From positions 1-64,000 of the forward strand of contig CAYVQE010000009.1 of the NCBI GenBank assembly GCA_964454005.1: a stretch of DNA of 64,000 bases, written 5' to 3'. Source of the stretch: CAYVQE01 sp964454005 (GTDB taxonomy: Bacteria; Myxococcota; B64-G9). Under the pieces are notes generated by a model. That model was not told where the DNA came from and did no database searches. It saw only the letters and a program-made list of their open reading frames with translations. The position numbers were made by a program, and so were the translations under genes. Positions 15,806 through 24,656 of the stretch are shown piece after piece (position 1 is the first letter of the stretch; each line of letters opens with the position of its first letter).

Positions 15806-17040
15806 CTGAGCACCTCCACCTCGACCTCCTCGTCGCGGGCGAACCCCTCGCGCTCGGCCGGGATGCGCAGCAGCCCGTCCGAGCCCAGCAGCGAGGCGTA
15901 GACGGCCGAGCTGCCGGGCACCGGCACCACCGCCGGGGGGCCGTCGGCGCTGGGTCGCAACCGCACCCGCAACCAGGTCTCGCGGCCGGGCGCGGCCGGC
16001 GCGTTGGCCGTCAGTCGGCCGCGCAGCCGCGGCCGGGGCGGCGGATGCAGCTCGCCGCCGCGACGGCGCAGCAGCGGCGCGATGACCACTTGGAACACGA
16101 CGAAGGAGCTGACCGGGTGCCCGGGCATGCCGATCAGCGGCACGCCGTCGACCGCCGCGCCCAGCGTCGGCTTGCCCGGGTTGATGGCGATGCCCTCGAG
16201 CAGCAGCTCGCCGCCCGACAGCTCGCGCAGCACCCGGGCGGTGTGGTCGCGGGCACCGACCGAGGAGCCGCCGGACAGCAAGACCAGGTCGGCCTCGCGC
16301 CGGGCCGCTTCGGTGGCTGCCAACAGCGCCCCGTAGTCGTCGGCCACCCGGCCCGCGAGCCGCGCCCGGCCGCCGGCCTGCTCGACCTGGGCCGCCAGGG
16401 TGACGGCGTTGGTGTCGCGTACCTGCCCCGGGCCCGGCCGCTCCTCGGGGGCCACCAGCTCGTCGCCGGTCGACAGGATGGTCACCCGGGGCCGCTCGAA
16501 CACCTCGAGCGAGCAGACGCCGCCGGCGGCCAGCGCCCCCAGGTCGAGCGCGGCCAGCCGGTGGCCGGCCGCCAGCAGGGTGGCGCCGGCGGTGATGTCG
16601 TCGCCGGCGGGCAGCACGTGCTGGCCACCGGCCACCGACTTGAGCACCTCGATGCGGCCGTCGGGCAGCTCGCGGGTGTGCTCGATCATCACCACCGCGT
16701 CCGCCCCGGCGGGCAGCATGCCCCCGGTGGGCACGGCCATGGCCTGGCCGGGCCCGAGCGCGCCGGCGGCCGGTCGGCCCATCTCGACCTCGCCGGTGAC
16801 CGCCAGAAACACCGGGGCCGTCTCGCGGGCGGCAGCCGCGTCGGCCGAGCGCACCGCATAACCGTCCATCAGCGATCGATCGAAAGGCGGCAGGGCCTCG
16901 GGCGCGGTCAGCGTCCGGGCGAGCACCCGGCCGGCGGCCGCCGCCAGCGCCACCGATTCGCGGCGGTCGATCGGGGTGAAGCGTTGCAGCCGGGCGGCGG
17001 CCTCGGCCACCGGGACCAGCTCCAGAAACAGCGAACCCAT
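15802..17040 (-). CDS. moeA: Molybdopterin molybdotransferase MoeA
   Basis: Inserts molybdate into adenylylated molybdopterin in the last step of Mo-cofactor synthesis. The length of 412 aa is normal. Signatures are PFDRSLMDGYAVRSAD near residue 55, GQAMAVPTGGMLPAGADAVV, ITAGATLLAAGHRL, VTILSTGDELVAPEE, QVRDTNAVTL, VLLSGGSSVGARDHT and LIGMPGHPVSSFVVF. It is followed with a 4-base overlap by the MoeA-PBP fusion and preceded by the membrane protein at 17042, one base away, so the three genes form one unit. No moaA, mobA or Mo enzyme gene is in the window. Confidence 0.92.
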   Translation of the reverse strand: MGSLFLELVPVAEAAARLQRFTPIDRRESVALAAAAGRVLARTLTAPEALPPFDRSLMDGYAVRSADAAAARETAPVFLAVTGEVEMGRPAAGALGPGQAMAVPTGGMLPAGADAVVMIEHTRELPDGRIEVLKSVAGGQHVLPAGDDITAGATLLAAGHRLAALDLGALAAGGVCSLEVFERPRVTILSTGDELVAPEERPGPGQVRDTNAVTLAAQVEQAGGRARLAGRVADDYGALLAATEAARREADLVLLSGGSSVGARDHTARVLRELSGGELLLEGIAINPGKPTLGAAVDGVPLIGMPGHPVSSFVVFQVVIAPLLRRRGGELHPPPRPRLRGRLTANAPAAPGRETWLRVRLRPSADGPPAVVPVPGSSAVYASLLGSDGLLRIPAEREGFARDEEVEVEVLR

Positions 17041-17041
17041 C

Positions 17042-17632
17042 TCAACTCCCGTGCGACCGAAGTTCCCCCGGGGACGTCCGGTTCGGCATTCCGCCGGCCG
17101 CCGCAGCGTCGCACGAGCGGAACCACCAGATCACGCCCAGCAGAAACAGGATCAGCAGCACCATCCAGCCGGTCCGGCCCTCGATCAGACCGCCCCGGCG
17201 CGACCGGTCGGACAGACCGTAGCCGCCCAGGTCGCCGGAGCCGACCACGTCGGCCTGGAAGGCGATGCTGCGGCGCCAGCCCTGGATCACCCGATCCTGC
17301 TCGCCGGCTTGGACCACGGCGGCCAGTTGCGGATCGTAGATCACGGCTTCGAGCGCGCGGGCCAGGCTGAACACCAGCGCCACCGCCTGCTCGGCCGCCA
17401 TCGCGCTGCAGCCCATGGGAAAGGACAGGTCGATCCCGTCGAGCGCATCGGCCGCGGCCCGGTCCGGCTGGCGGACGAAGGGGGCCGCCTCCAGCCGGCC
17501 GTCCTCCAGGGTGTAGCCGGCGCGCAGCCCGTCTTCGATGGCGAAGCCGGCGGCCTCGAGCTGCGCGCGCACGGCAGCGGCCGCCAGTGTCCCATTCGTC
17601 TCGGCCGGTCGGATATAGAGATCGTAGCGCAT
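17042..17632 (-). CDS. Unknown protein with C-terminal membrane anchor, in the moeA operon
   Basis: A 196-aa protein I do not recognise. The first 135 residues look soluble, with an N-terminal strand-helix pattern (MRYDLYIRPAET, then AAVRAQLEAAGFAIEDGL) and LDGIDLSFPMGCSAM. A single hydrophobic helix (WMVLLILFLLGVIWWF, about residues 155-172) precedes a short polar tail, so it is probably tail-anchored with the N-terminus in the cytoplasm. Its stop lies one base before the moeA start, so it is the first gene of that operon. A link to molybdenum metabolism is only by position. Confidence 0.6.
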   Translation of the reverse strand: MRYDLYIRPAETNGTLAAAAVRAQLEAAGFAIEDGLRAGYTLEDGRLEAAPFVRQPDRAAADALDGIDLSFPMGCSAMAAEQAVALVFSLARALEAVIYDPQLAAVVQAGEQDRVIQGWRRSIAFQADVVGSGDLGGYGLSDRSRRGGLIEGRTGWMVLLILFLLGVIWWFRSCDAAAAGGMPNRTSPGELRSHGS

Positions 17633-17769
17633 CTGGCTCTCTCTTCTTCGGCGCCGCCGTCCGGCTCGGCGTTGCGCCGCCGGGCCATGTGTCGTATACC
17701 ATCGGTGCGCGGCATTTGCACGAATCGCGCGGACTGCGGGCGCCGCCGGCGGGCGGCGGATGGGCGGCC

Positions 17770-18633
17770 ATGCGCAGCGGTGAGCTGGAGATTCAGTCGG
17801 TCCTGGCGGGCTGGTTCGGCCTCGACGGCGGGTCGATGTTCGGCGTCGTGCCGCGGGCGCTGTGGGACCGCAGCCAGCCCGCGGACGAGCGCAACCGCAT
17901 CACCATGGCCTTGCGGCCGCTGTTGATCCGCTGCCCGGACGGCCGGTCGATCTTGATCGACGCCGGCATCGGGCCGCGTCTGGATGCTGTGCAGCAGTCG
18001 ATCTACGCCTATCGCTCGCCGCACGGCGGGGTGGTCGGCGCGTTGGGGCGGCTCGGCGTCGCGCCCGAGCAGATCAGCGACGTGATCGTCACCCACCTGC
18101 ACTTCGACCACGCCGCCGGCCTGTTGCGCCCCGGCCCGGACGGCCGCCTGCAGCCCACCTTTCCCCGCGCCCGGGTGCACCTGCAGCAGGAGGCCTGGGA
18201 TTGGGCGCGGTCGCCCAGCGAATGGGACCGGGCCAGCTTCTTCGGCGGCGACTTCGCGGTCTGGGAGCGGGAGCTGTCGCTGGTGATGCTGCAAGGCGAC
18301 GCCGAGATCGCGGCCGGGGTGCGGGTACAGGCGACCGCCGGCCACACCCCGGGCCACCAGATCGCCGTGGTGGGCGACGGGGCGCCGACCGGGGCGGTGG
18401 TCTACTGCGCCGATTTGATCCCCACCGCCGACCACGTCCGGCTGCCCTACATCATGGCCTACGACCACCAGCCGCTGTGCACCCTGGACGAGAAGAAGGT
18501 CCTGTTGGCCCAGGCGTTGGAGGAGGATTGGATCCTGGCCTTCGAGCACGATCCGCGGCTGGCCGCCTGCCGGCTGCGCGAGCGCGACGGCCGGGTCGAG
18601 GCGGCCGCCGCCGTCTGCCTCAACGTCCCGTGA
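17770..18633 (+). CDS. Metallo-beta-lactamase-fold hydrolase
   Basis: A 287-aa MBL-superfamily enzyme with a binuclear metal site: THLHFDHAAG (HxHxDH, about residues 108-114), a later histidine in AGHTPGHQIAV, aspartate in YCADLIPT and histidine in FEHDPRL. The layout fits the glyoxalase-II/N-acyl-homoserine-lactonase-like subgroup, but the substrate cannot be assigned; an N-terminal DGGSMFGVVPRALW segment is typical of that subgroup. Start ATG 17770 was chosen because homology begins with GELEIQSVLAGWFGLDG. It diverges from the moeA operon; the overlapping upstream open frame is not convincing. Confidence 0.85.
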   Translation: MRSGELEIQSVLAGWFGLDGGSMFGVVPRALWDRSQPADERNRITMALRPLLIRCPDGRSILIDAGIGPRLDAVQQSIYAYRSPHGGVVGALGRLGVAPEQISDVIVTHLHFDHAAGLLRPGPDGRLQPTFPRARVHLQQEAWDWARSPSEWDRASFFGGDFAVWERELSLVMLQGDAEIAAGVRVQATAGHTPGHQIAVVGDGAPTGAVVYCADLIPTADHVRLPYIMAYDHQPLCTLDEKKVLLAQALEEDWILAFEHDPRLAACRLRERDGRVEAAAAVCLNVP

Positions 18634-18660
18634 CAGCAAGAGCGATGGGTTCGGGTCGGC

Positions 18661-19317
18661 TCAAGCGGGCAGCTTCAAGAAATCCTGCCCGTAGACCAGC
18701 TGGCCGCCCAGGTGGCCGCCCCAGATCAGCGCCCCGCAGCCGACGGCGATCAACCCCAGGTAGACCCAACGCCAGGGGCCGTCCAACCGGTTGCCGCGGC
18801 CGAGGCGCAGCCCGGCGGCCGCGACGACCAGGGCGGCGGTGGCCAGCATCCAGTTGCGGTGATCGACCAGCAACGGGCCGCCCGCACCGCGGTCACCGAG
18901 TTCGGCGGCCCGCAGCAGGCCGCTGATCACGGCCGGCACCGCCGCCGCCGCGCTCAGCAGAACCAGCCACAGCCCGGCCCGCTCCAGCCCCGGCCGCCCG
19001 AATGCCAGCCCGCCGAGGTCGAACAGCAGCAGCGCCAGCAGCCAGCCGATGGGCAGGTGCACCGCCAGCGGGTGCAGGCGCCCGAGCGCATCGGCCCAGT
19101 CGAAGCCCGCCGGCGCCGCGGCGGCGCCCGCCGGCTCGACCACCTCGATCTCCTCGATCTCTTCGGCCGCCGCGCCGTCCGCCGGTCGGCCGGCCGCACC
19201 ACCGTTTGCAGTATCGGCACCGGCCGCCAGCGCTGGCCCACCCGGCCAACCCAGCCAACCGATCAGGGCCACAGCGGCCAGCGCCCGGCCACCGGCGAGC
19301 GGCGAACGATATGCCAT
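18661..19317 (-). CDS. DUF2231-type inner-membrane protein
   Basis: A 218-aa membrane protein. A signal-like N-terminus is followed by a low-complexity Ala/Gly/Glu linker (residues 33-72) and then four hydrophobic helices. The first begins at LHPLAVHLPIGWLLALLLF and the last contains GGHLGGQLVYG; both segments are typical of the DUF2231 family. The histidines in these motifs suggest haem or metal contact, but the family function is not established. It lies downstream of the glycosyltransferase operon on the same strand with about 40 bases spacing. Confidence 0.75.
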   Translation of the reverse strand: MAYRSPLAGGRALAAVALIGWLGWPGGPALAAGADTANGGAAGRPADGAAAEEIEEIEVVEPAGAAAAPAGFDWADALGRLHPLAVHLPIGWLLALLLFDLGGLAFGRPGLERAGLWLVLLSAAAAVPAVISGLLRAAELGDRGAGGPLLVDHRNWMLATAALVVAAAGLRLGRGNRLDGPWRWVYLGLIAVGCGALIWGGHLGGQLVYGQDFLKLPA

Positions 19318-19359
19318 GACGCGCTCCTTTCCCTGTCCTGCGGGTCGGTGTTCCGTTGC

Positions 19360-19597
19360 TCAGTCGAGCTGGGTGGCGCGCAGGATCGACAGTAGCTCCT
19401 GGACGTCGTCGCGCCGCAGCCCGTTCAGGGGGATGCTCACTCCCCGGCCCGACTTCAGGTCGATGTCCACGGCCCTGTCCCGCTCGTGCACCCGGGCGAT
19501 GTCGGCCAGGTGGATCCGCCATGACGCCGCCGCCCGCCAGCCAGGCCACTCCGGCCGAGGCCTTGCGGAAGCGCTTCTTCTCGCGGGGGGCGGTCAC
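19360..19597 (-). pseudogene. Small PH-like protein gene with a one-base frameshift
   Basis: The GTG start at 19597 overlaps the glycosyltransferase stop (GTGA), with GGAGA upstream. The first frame reads MTAPREKKRFRKASAGVAWLAGGG; a frame change near 19523 then gives WRIHLADIARVHERDRAVDI and KSGRGVSIPLNGL to a stop at 19360. The total of 238 bases is one more than a multiple of three, so one inserted base accounts for it. Intact, it would encode about 78 aa. The second part has the strand-turn-strand and final helix pattern of small bacterial PH-like domains, an uncertain assignment. Either real inactivation or sequencing error in a GGC-repeat tract. Confidence 0.5.
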
Positions 19598-21432
19598 CGG
19601 GGCTCTCCGCCGGCCGCCGCCCGTCCGGTCGCGGGCAGATCGGATGGGGGGCGGGTGCTGATCAGGTAGAACTTGATGCAGCTGCGATCCAGGATGCGCA
19701 CGTTGCGCTGCAGCGCGGGCGGCAGCTGGCGCTTCAGCCGCCGCAGCCGGCGGCGCTCGACCAGCAGAAACAGCCGCTGGCCGCGGTGCCGGTGCAACCA
19801 GCTGTGCAGCCGGCTGTTGTTCTTGAGCTGGGCCACCTGGTTGCGCGAGTAGAAGGTCTCGCCGCGCCAGTTCATCATGTAGGCGCCGATGGGGTCGTCG
19901 GCGCCGCGCAGCGCGTAGTAGGTGTCGAACAGCTGGCGCTGGCTCCAGTGGGGGCCCATCTGGTTGAAGAAATACCAGCCGCCCCAGACCCCGCTGGCCA
20001 GCCCCCCGGCTAGCAGCACCGGCAGCGCCCAGCGTCGCAGGCGGTCGCGGCCGGTCAGGTAGAACCCGGCCAGGACCAGGCTCACCAGGCCGAACAGCAC
20101 CGCGAAACCGATCCGGCCCACCAGGGCCTCGGCTTCGGGGAAGGGTCGGTCGTACTTGTAGACGAACAGGTCGGTCAGGCTCTTGGGCAGCAGGCCGATG
20201 TCGCGGCTGATCAGCACCAGCAGCAGGATCAGGCCCAGCGGCACCAGCCGGCCGGCCAGCGGCTCGTCGCCGCGCCGCCAGGCCACCAGCCAGCGGGCGG
20301 CCAGCACGGCCATGGCCGGCACCGCCGGCAGGGCGTAGTGGTGGAACTTGGTTACCGACAGCGAGTACAGGCCGAAGGCCACCAGCGCCCAGATGAACAC
20401 GAACAGCTCGGCGCGTTGCCGCCGATCGCGCCCGCGACCGCCGTCGAGCCGCAGCGCCGAGCGCACCCCGCCCCAGAGCATGAAGGGGAACCAGGGCTGG
20501 GTGCCGATGCCGAGCTGCTTGATGAAGTAGGCGAAGGTGCCCCGGTCGCCGTGGACGCCTGAGGCCAGCCGGTGCAGGTGATCGTGGAGGAAAAAGCGCT
20601 GGAAGAAGGTCTTGCCCTCGTCGTCGAGCAGCCCCCGGGCGGCCGAGGCGTGCGACAGGTAGACATACCAGGGCGCGGCCACCACCAGCGCCAGCGCGCC
20701 GCCGGTCACCAGCCGCATCCGCCGCAGCCGGGCCCAGTCGCCGGAGACGATGAAGTAGACCAGAAAGACCAGCCCGGGCAGGGCGAAGCCGATCAAGCCC
20801 TTGGCCAGCACGGCCAGCCCCAGGCAGGTGTAGCCGGCGTAGAGCAGCCGGGGCCGGGGCTCGTCGTCCAGCCCGCCGCAGGCCAGCAGGGCCATGCCGG
20901 CGGTCATCAGACCCACCAGCGGCATGTCGGTCATGGCCTGGCGGGCGACGAAGTAGTACTGCGGGCAGGTGCCCAGGATCACGGCCGCCACCAGGCCCAC
21001 CGCCGGGCCGAAGAAGCGCCGGCCCAGCGCGAACACCCCCAGCAGGCCGGCGATGGCCAGCAGGGCGAAGGGCAGGCGGATGAACCACTCGGCCCCGCCG
21101 GCGATGCCGCCGGCCGGATCGTGGACGCCGAACAGCTGCATCCCGGCGGCCATCAGCCACATCGACAGGGCCGGTTTGGAGAAGAAGTACTTGCGGTCCA
21201 GCTCCTGGCCCGGGGAGTGCTCCCAGGTCGGCTCCAGCCAGTTGTCCGAGACCACCATCTCCCGGGCCACCTCGGCGTAGTGGGTCTCCCAGGGATCCCA
21301 CAGCCCGGTGCTGCCCAGTCCGGGCAGGTACAGCGCCGCGCCCAGCAAAACCACCAGCAGCCAGGGCCGCCTGCCGCTCGACCAGCGCTCCAGCCAACCC
21401 TGGTGGCCTTCTTGCAGCGGGCCCGGGCTCAT
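19594..21432 (-). CDS. Membrane glycosyltransferase, ArnT/PMT (GT39/GT83) type
   Basis: A 612-aa integral inner-membrane enzyme expected to transfer a sugar from a polyprenyl-phosphate donor on the periplasmic side. The first helix is followed by LWDPWETHYAEVAREMV, the acidic motif of the first periplasmic loop, and KYFFSKPALSMWLMAAG. About a dozen hydrophobic helices follow, including YYFVARQAMTDMPLVG and VTKFHHYALPAVPAMAVL, which are typical of ArnT-like GT-C enzymes. A soluble C-terminal domain begins near residue 505. The ATG at 21432 overlaps the stop of the preceding membrane gene by 4 bases; an open frame running 1 kb further upstream is antisense-type noise. Acceptor unknown. Confidence 0.85.
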   Translation of the reverse strand: MSPGPLQEGHQGWLERWSSGRRPWLLVVLLGAALYLPGLGSTGLWDPWETHYAEVAREMVVSDNWLEPTWEHSPGQELDRKYFFSKPALSMWLMAAGMQLFGVHDPAGGIAGGAEWFIRLPFALLAIAGLLGVFALGRRFFGPAVGLVAAVILGTCPQYYFVARQAMTDMPLVGLMTAGMALLACGGLDDEPRPRLLYAGYTCLGLAVLAKGLIGFALPGLVFLVYFIVSGDWARLRRMRLVTGGALALVVAAPWYVYLSHASAARGLLDDEGKTFFQRFFLHDHLHRLASGVHGDRGTFAYFIKQLGIGTQPWFPFMLWGGVRSALRLDGGRGRDRRQRAELFVFIWALVAFGLYSLSVTKFHHYALPAVPAMAVLAARWLVAWRRGDEPLAGRLVPLGLILLLVLISRDIGLLPKSLTDLFVYKYDRPFPEAEALVGRIGFAVLFGLVSLVLAGFYLTGRDRLRRWALPVLLAGGLASGVWGGWYFFNQMGPHWSQRQLFDTYYALRGADDPIGAYMMNWRGETFYSRNQVAQLKNNSRLHSWLHRHRGQRLFLLVERRRLRRLKRQLPPALQRNVRILDRSCIKFYLISTRPPSDLPATGRAAAGGEPR

Positions 21433-22310
21433 GCTCCTCCCAGCAGGCGCAGCGCCATCCAGGCCAGCGGGGCGAACACGAACACCACCCCCGGCAGCCC
21501 CCGCAAGCGGCGGCGGACGAAGCCGGCCTTCTTGCCGGTGCGCAGCGCGACCGAGCGCTGGTGGGCCCGCAGCACGCCGTTGACCAGCATGGGCAGGCCG
21601 AGCACCAGCGCGATCACCGCGGCCGCGATGCGGGCGGCCGGCGCGATCCAGGCGGTGGTTTCGCGCAGGCCGTCGAAGCGGGCCGGAAGCTCGAACATCA
21701 GGTTCTCCAACGCCAGCACCAGGCCGCCGTAGGCCAGCAGCACCAGCAGCACCAGGCTGACGGGCAGGTGGATCTTCTGCAGGTCGAGATCGCGCACGTA
21801 GGCCAGCAAGAAGCGCAGCGCGCGCTTGAGCTGATACAGCCGGCGGCCGATCACCGCCCAGCAGCGCGCCAGCAGACCGGAGCCCGGCACCACGTAGCCG
21901 AGCTCTTCGCGGCGCTTCAGCGGCAGGCTGACGAAGACCAGCGCGGCGCTGGCCAGCACCGCCCAGCCCAGCGCGCACACCGGCACGGCGCCGCGCCGGG
22001 CGCGCAGGTCGAGGATGGCGCCGGCCTGCTCCTGGCCGCCCAGCAGGTCGGCCAGTGGCTGCAGCGAGCGGTGGGCCAACCACAGAAAGCTGTCGGTCAG
22101 CTCGGCCAGCGCCGGGTAGCCGTGGAAGAAGGCCAGCGCGGCCAGCGACAGGAAGCCGAACGGCATGAACCACGGCCGGCTGACGCCGAATCCGCGGGTG
22201 GTGCGCTTGTACCAGCGCCACAGGAAGAAACGCCCGGCCAGCGAGGTCTCGTCGGTGGCCTCGTCGTTGTCGGCGTAGGGGTTGCGGAACTGTTCGCTCT
22301 CGTCGGTCAC
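21429..22310 (-). CDS. Integral membrane protein of the glycosyltransferase operon
   Basis: A 293-aa protein I cannot assign to a family. A polar N-terminus (residues 1-40, acidic then basic) is followed by a hydrophobic helix at PFGFLSLAALAFFHGYPALA, then three or four more (near residues 108-130, 185-207, 223-245 and 270-290). Basic loops such as LPLKRREE and RTGKKAGFVRRRL suggest cytoplasmic segments. It is first in a tightly coupled unit with the ArnT-like enzyme and the small PH-like gene, so a role in membrane glycan or lipid modification is a reasonable guess from context only. Confidence 0.65.
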   Translation of the reverse strand: MTDESEQFRNPYADNDEATDETSLAGRFFLWRWYKRTTRGFGVSRPWFMPFGFLSLAALAFFHGYPALAELTDSFLWLAHRSLQPLADLLGGQEQAGAILDLRARRGAVPVCALGWAVLASAALVFVSLPLKRREELGYVVPGSGLLARCWAVIGRRLYQLKRALRFLLAYVRDLDLQKIHLPVSLVLLVLLAYGGLVLALENLMFELPARFDGLRETTAWIAPAARIAAAVIALVLGLPMLVNGVLRAHQRSVALRTGKKAGFVRRRLRGLPGVVFVFAPLAWMALRLLGGA

Positions 22311-22468
22311 GGCCCCCGAGCATAGCGCCGACCGCAGAATGAACGCAACGTTGCGGATGCGGCGGGCTGTGGTATCGTCTCCTGGAAGGAAAAAAGCGGT
22401 CCGCTTCGCCGAAGAAGGCTGGCAGGTGGTCAGCTTCTGAGCCGGCCGCAGCCCACCAGGAGCCCGCC

Positions 22469-23476
22469 GTGGACGCCAAGGAACAGGCCAATCTGTTGCG
22501 CTGGGACGGAAGCCGCAGCGGCTTCTACGAGGTGTACTTTCTCAAGCTCAACGACGCGCGGTCGCGGACCGCGGTCTGGCTGCGCTATACCCTGACCAGC
22601 CCCGGCAGCGGCGGCGAGGCGCCGCGGGCCGAGCTGTGGGGCATCTTCTTCGACGCCGCCGACCGCCGGCGCCACTTCGCGCTCAAACGGACGTTTGCCA
22701 TCGATCAGCTGCGCTTCGACAGCAACCGCTTCGCGCTCGAGCTGGGCCCGGCGGGGCTGTCGCAGGGCGCCTGCCACGGCGAGCTGGAGGACCAACGGCG
22801 CGGCCACCGGTTGCGCTGGGAGCTGCGCTTCGATTCGGCGCCGCCGCCGCTGTTCCACCTGCCGCACCCGCGGCTGTACAGCGCGCCGCTGCCCAAGACC
22901 AAGCTGGTCTCGCCGCATGTCGACGCCTGCTTCGACGGCTGGGTCGAGGCCGACGGCCGGCGGTTGGAGATCGCAGCCGCGCCCGGCCAGCAGACCCACA
23001 TGTGGGGCACCCAGCACGGGCTGCGCTGGTGCTGGGGCCACTGCTCGGCCTTCGCCGAGGATCCGACCGCGGTCTGGGAGGGCCTGGACGCCCAGGTGGC
23101 CGTCGGTCCGCTGAGCAGCCCGCCGCTCAAGGTCTTCTTCCTGCGCCACCAGGGCCGCTGGCACCGATTCAACCGCCTGCGCCAGTTGCTGACCAACCGC
23201 AGCCAGTGGGAGGTGGGCCGCTGGACCTTCGAGGCCCGCTCGGACGCGCTGCGGATGATCGGTACGGTCGACTGCGCGATCGAGGACCTGATCGGGGTCA
23301 CCTACAGCGACACCGACGGCAGCCCGCTGTGGTGCAACAACACCAAGATCGCCGACATCCGGCTCGAGTTGAGCGACCCCGCCGGCGCCGAGCTGGCCCG
23401 GCTGACCGGCCGCGGCACCAGCGCGCTGGAGTTCGTCGACCGGCGCATCGTGCCCGAGGTGCCCATCTGGATCTGA
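22469..23476 (+). CDS. Tocopherol-cyclase/CrtC-like lipocalin-fold protein
   Basis: A 335-aa soluble protein rich in beta strands. It shows the broad pattern of the AttH/CrtC (hydroxyneurosporene synthase-like) and tocopherol-cyclase-like superfamily: an N-terminal RWDGSRSGFYEVYFLKLND, a central THMWGTQHGLRWCWGHC segment rich in His and Trp, and a late ALRMIGTVDCAIEDLIGV strand. Known members add water to or cyclise isoprenoids, while others are uncharacterised, so no reaction is claimed. Start GTG 22469 follows CAGGAGCCC. It is transcribed alone, divergent from the membrane operon. Confidence 0.5.
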   Translation: MDAKEQANLLRWDGSRSGFYEVYFLKLNDARSRTAVWLRYTLTSPGSGGEAPRAELWGIFFDAADRRRHFALKRTFAIDQLRFDSNRFALELGPAGLSQGACHGELEDQRRGHRLRWELRFDSAPPPLFHLPHPRLYSAPLPKTKLVSPHVDACFDGWVEADGRRLEIAAAPGQQTHMWGTQHGLRWCWGHCSAFAEDPTAVWEGLDAQVAVGPLSSPPLKVFFLRHQGRWHRFNRLRQLLTNRSQWEVGRWTFEARSDALRMIGTVDCAIEDLIGVTYSDTDGSPLWCNNTKIADIRLELSDPAGAELARLTGRGTSALEFVDRRIVPEVPIWI

Positions 23477-23579
23477 GCCCGGTGCAGCGCCGGGGAGGCG
23501 GCGCCGACTGGCGGTCGGCCGGCGAATGGCTTAACCTGTCTGATCGAGAAACCCGACGGGGGACGGAGAGGAGTCGATC

Positions 23580-24656
23580 GTGAGAGGGACGAGTTGTTGG
23601 CTGGCGCTTGCCCTGTGGGGGGTGGCCTGCGGGACGCAGCCCGCCGGACCGCGGCGGTTGGAATCGACCGAGCGGCCCATCATCAACGGGGTGCCGGACA
23701 CCGATCCGGCCCACATGGCGGTGGTGGCCATCTCCGATGGGCGGGTGCTGTGCTCGGCCACCCTGATCGCACCGCGGGTGATCCTGACCGCGGCCCACTG
23801 CGTGCACGACCGCGACATCGACGAGTACGAGGCCTTCTTCGGCAACTCGGGCCGCGAGGCGGTGCGCCGGCCGGTGGCCAGCGGCTGGGTGCACCCCGGC
23901 TACGACGGCAGCGCCCTGGCCGATGACATCGCCCTGCTGCGCCTCGGCGCACCGGCGCCCGACGGGGTGGAGCCCATCCCGGCGCTGCCGCCCGAGCTGG
24001 CGCTGACCCAGGCCGACGAGGGCCTGCGGGTGCAGTTCGTCGGCTTCGGCCGGACGGAGGTCGGCGACATCGCCGACAAGCTGACCGTGTTCGGCGAGCT
24101 CGATTGGGTCTGCGCCAGCGGCGAGATCTGCGGCGGCGAGGGCTTTCCCATCCGACCCAAGACAATCTGCTTCGACGAGAGCGAAGGCGGCGCCTGCTTC
24201 GGCGACAGCGGCGGGCCCAACCTGATCATCCACGACGACCGCGAGCACGTCGCCGGCGTCAACAGCTACGTGGCCGGCCAGGCCTTCTGCTACGACTTCG
24301 CCTGCAGCACCAAGGTCGACGAGTTCGGCGACTGGATCGCCGACTTCATGGCGGCCGACGGAGCCCTGGGCGAGGCCTGCAGCGCGGATCGCGAGTGCCT
24401 GTGGGGCTTTTGCGCCGACGGGGTGTGCTGCGACTACGCCTGCGATGCCCCCTGCGAGGCTTGCGATCTGCCGGGTAGCGTCGGCCGCTGCACCCGGGTG
24501 ACCGACGGCGCCGTCGAGCCGGGCTGCGGCACCGACTCCGGCTGCGCCACCGCCGCCGGCGCCGCTGCGGCCTCCGGCGCTCGGGCCGGGCTGGCGGGGG
24601 TGCTGGGAGCGCTGCTGCTGGGCCTGGCCGTCCAGCTCGGGCGGCGCCGGAGATGA
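23580..24656 (+). CDS. Secreted trypsin-like serine protease with Cys-rich and C-terminal anchor regions
   Basis: An S1-family (chymotrypsin-fold) protease of 358 aa. A signal peptide ends near GVACG, possibly a lipobox. The activation-type N-terminus IINGVPDTDPAHMAVV follows, then His73 in TAAHC, Asp116 in DDIALLRL and Ser210 in GDSGGP, so the triad is complete. From about residue 263 a Cys-rich module (CSADRECLWGFC, CCDYACDAPCEACD) precedes a hydrophobic helix and RRRR end, like a myxobacterial C-terminal sorting or anchor signal. It probably acts outside the cell or on its surface. Its stop overlaps the next start by 4 bases. Confidence 0.88.
   Translation: MRGTSCWLALALWGVACGTQPAGPRRLESTERPIINGVPDTDPAHMAVVAISDGRVLCSATLIAPRVILTAAHCVHDRDIDEYEAFFGNSGREAVRRPVASGWVHPGYDGSALADDIALLRLGAPAPDGVEPIPALPPELALTQADEGLRVQFVGFGRTEVGDIADKLTVFGELDWVCASGEICGGEGFPIRPKTICFDESEGGACFGDSGGPNLIIHDDREHVAGVNSYVAGQAFCYDFACSTKVDEFGDWIADFMAADGALGEACSADRECLWGFCADGVCCDYACDAPCEACDLPGSVGRCTRVTDGAVEPGCGTDSGCATAAGAAAASGARAGLAGVLGALLLGLAVQLGRRRR

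Noticed and set aside
20572..21732. 386-aa open frame antisense to the membrane glycosyltransferase
   Set aside because: Same reason: low-complexity Gly/Gln/His composition opposite a gene with clear membrane topology.
21433..22491. Extension of the glycosyltransferase to a 965-aa protein
   Set aside because: The extra 350 residues lie in another frame over the 293-aa membrane protein gene and are Arg/Ala/Gly noise; the ATGA overlap gives the proper start.
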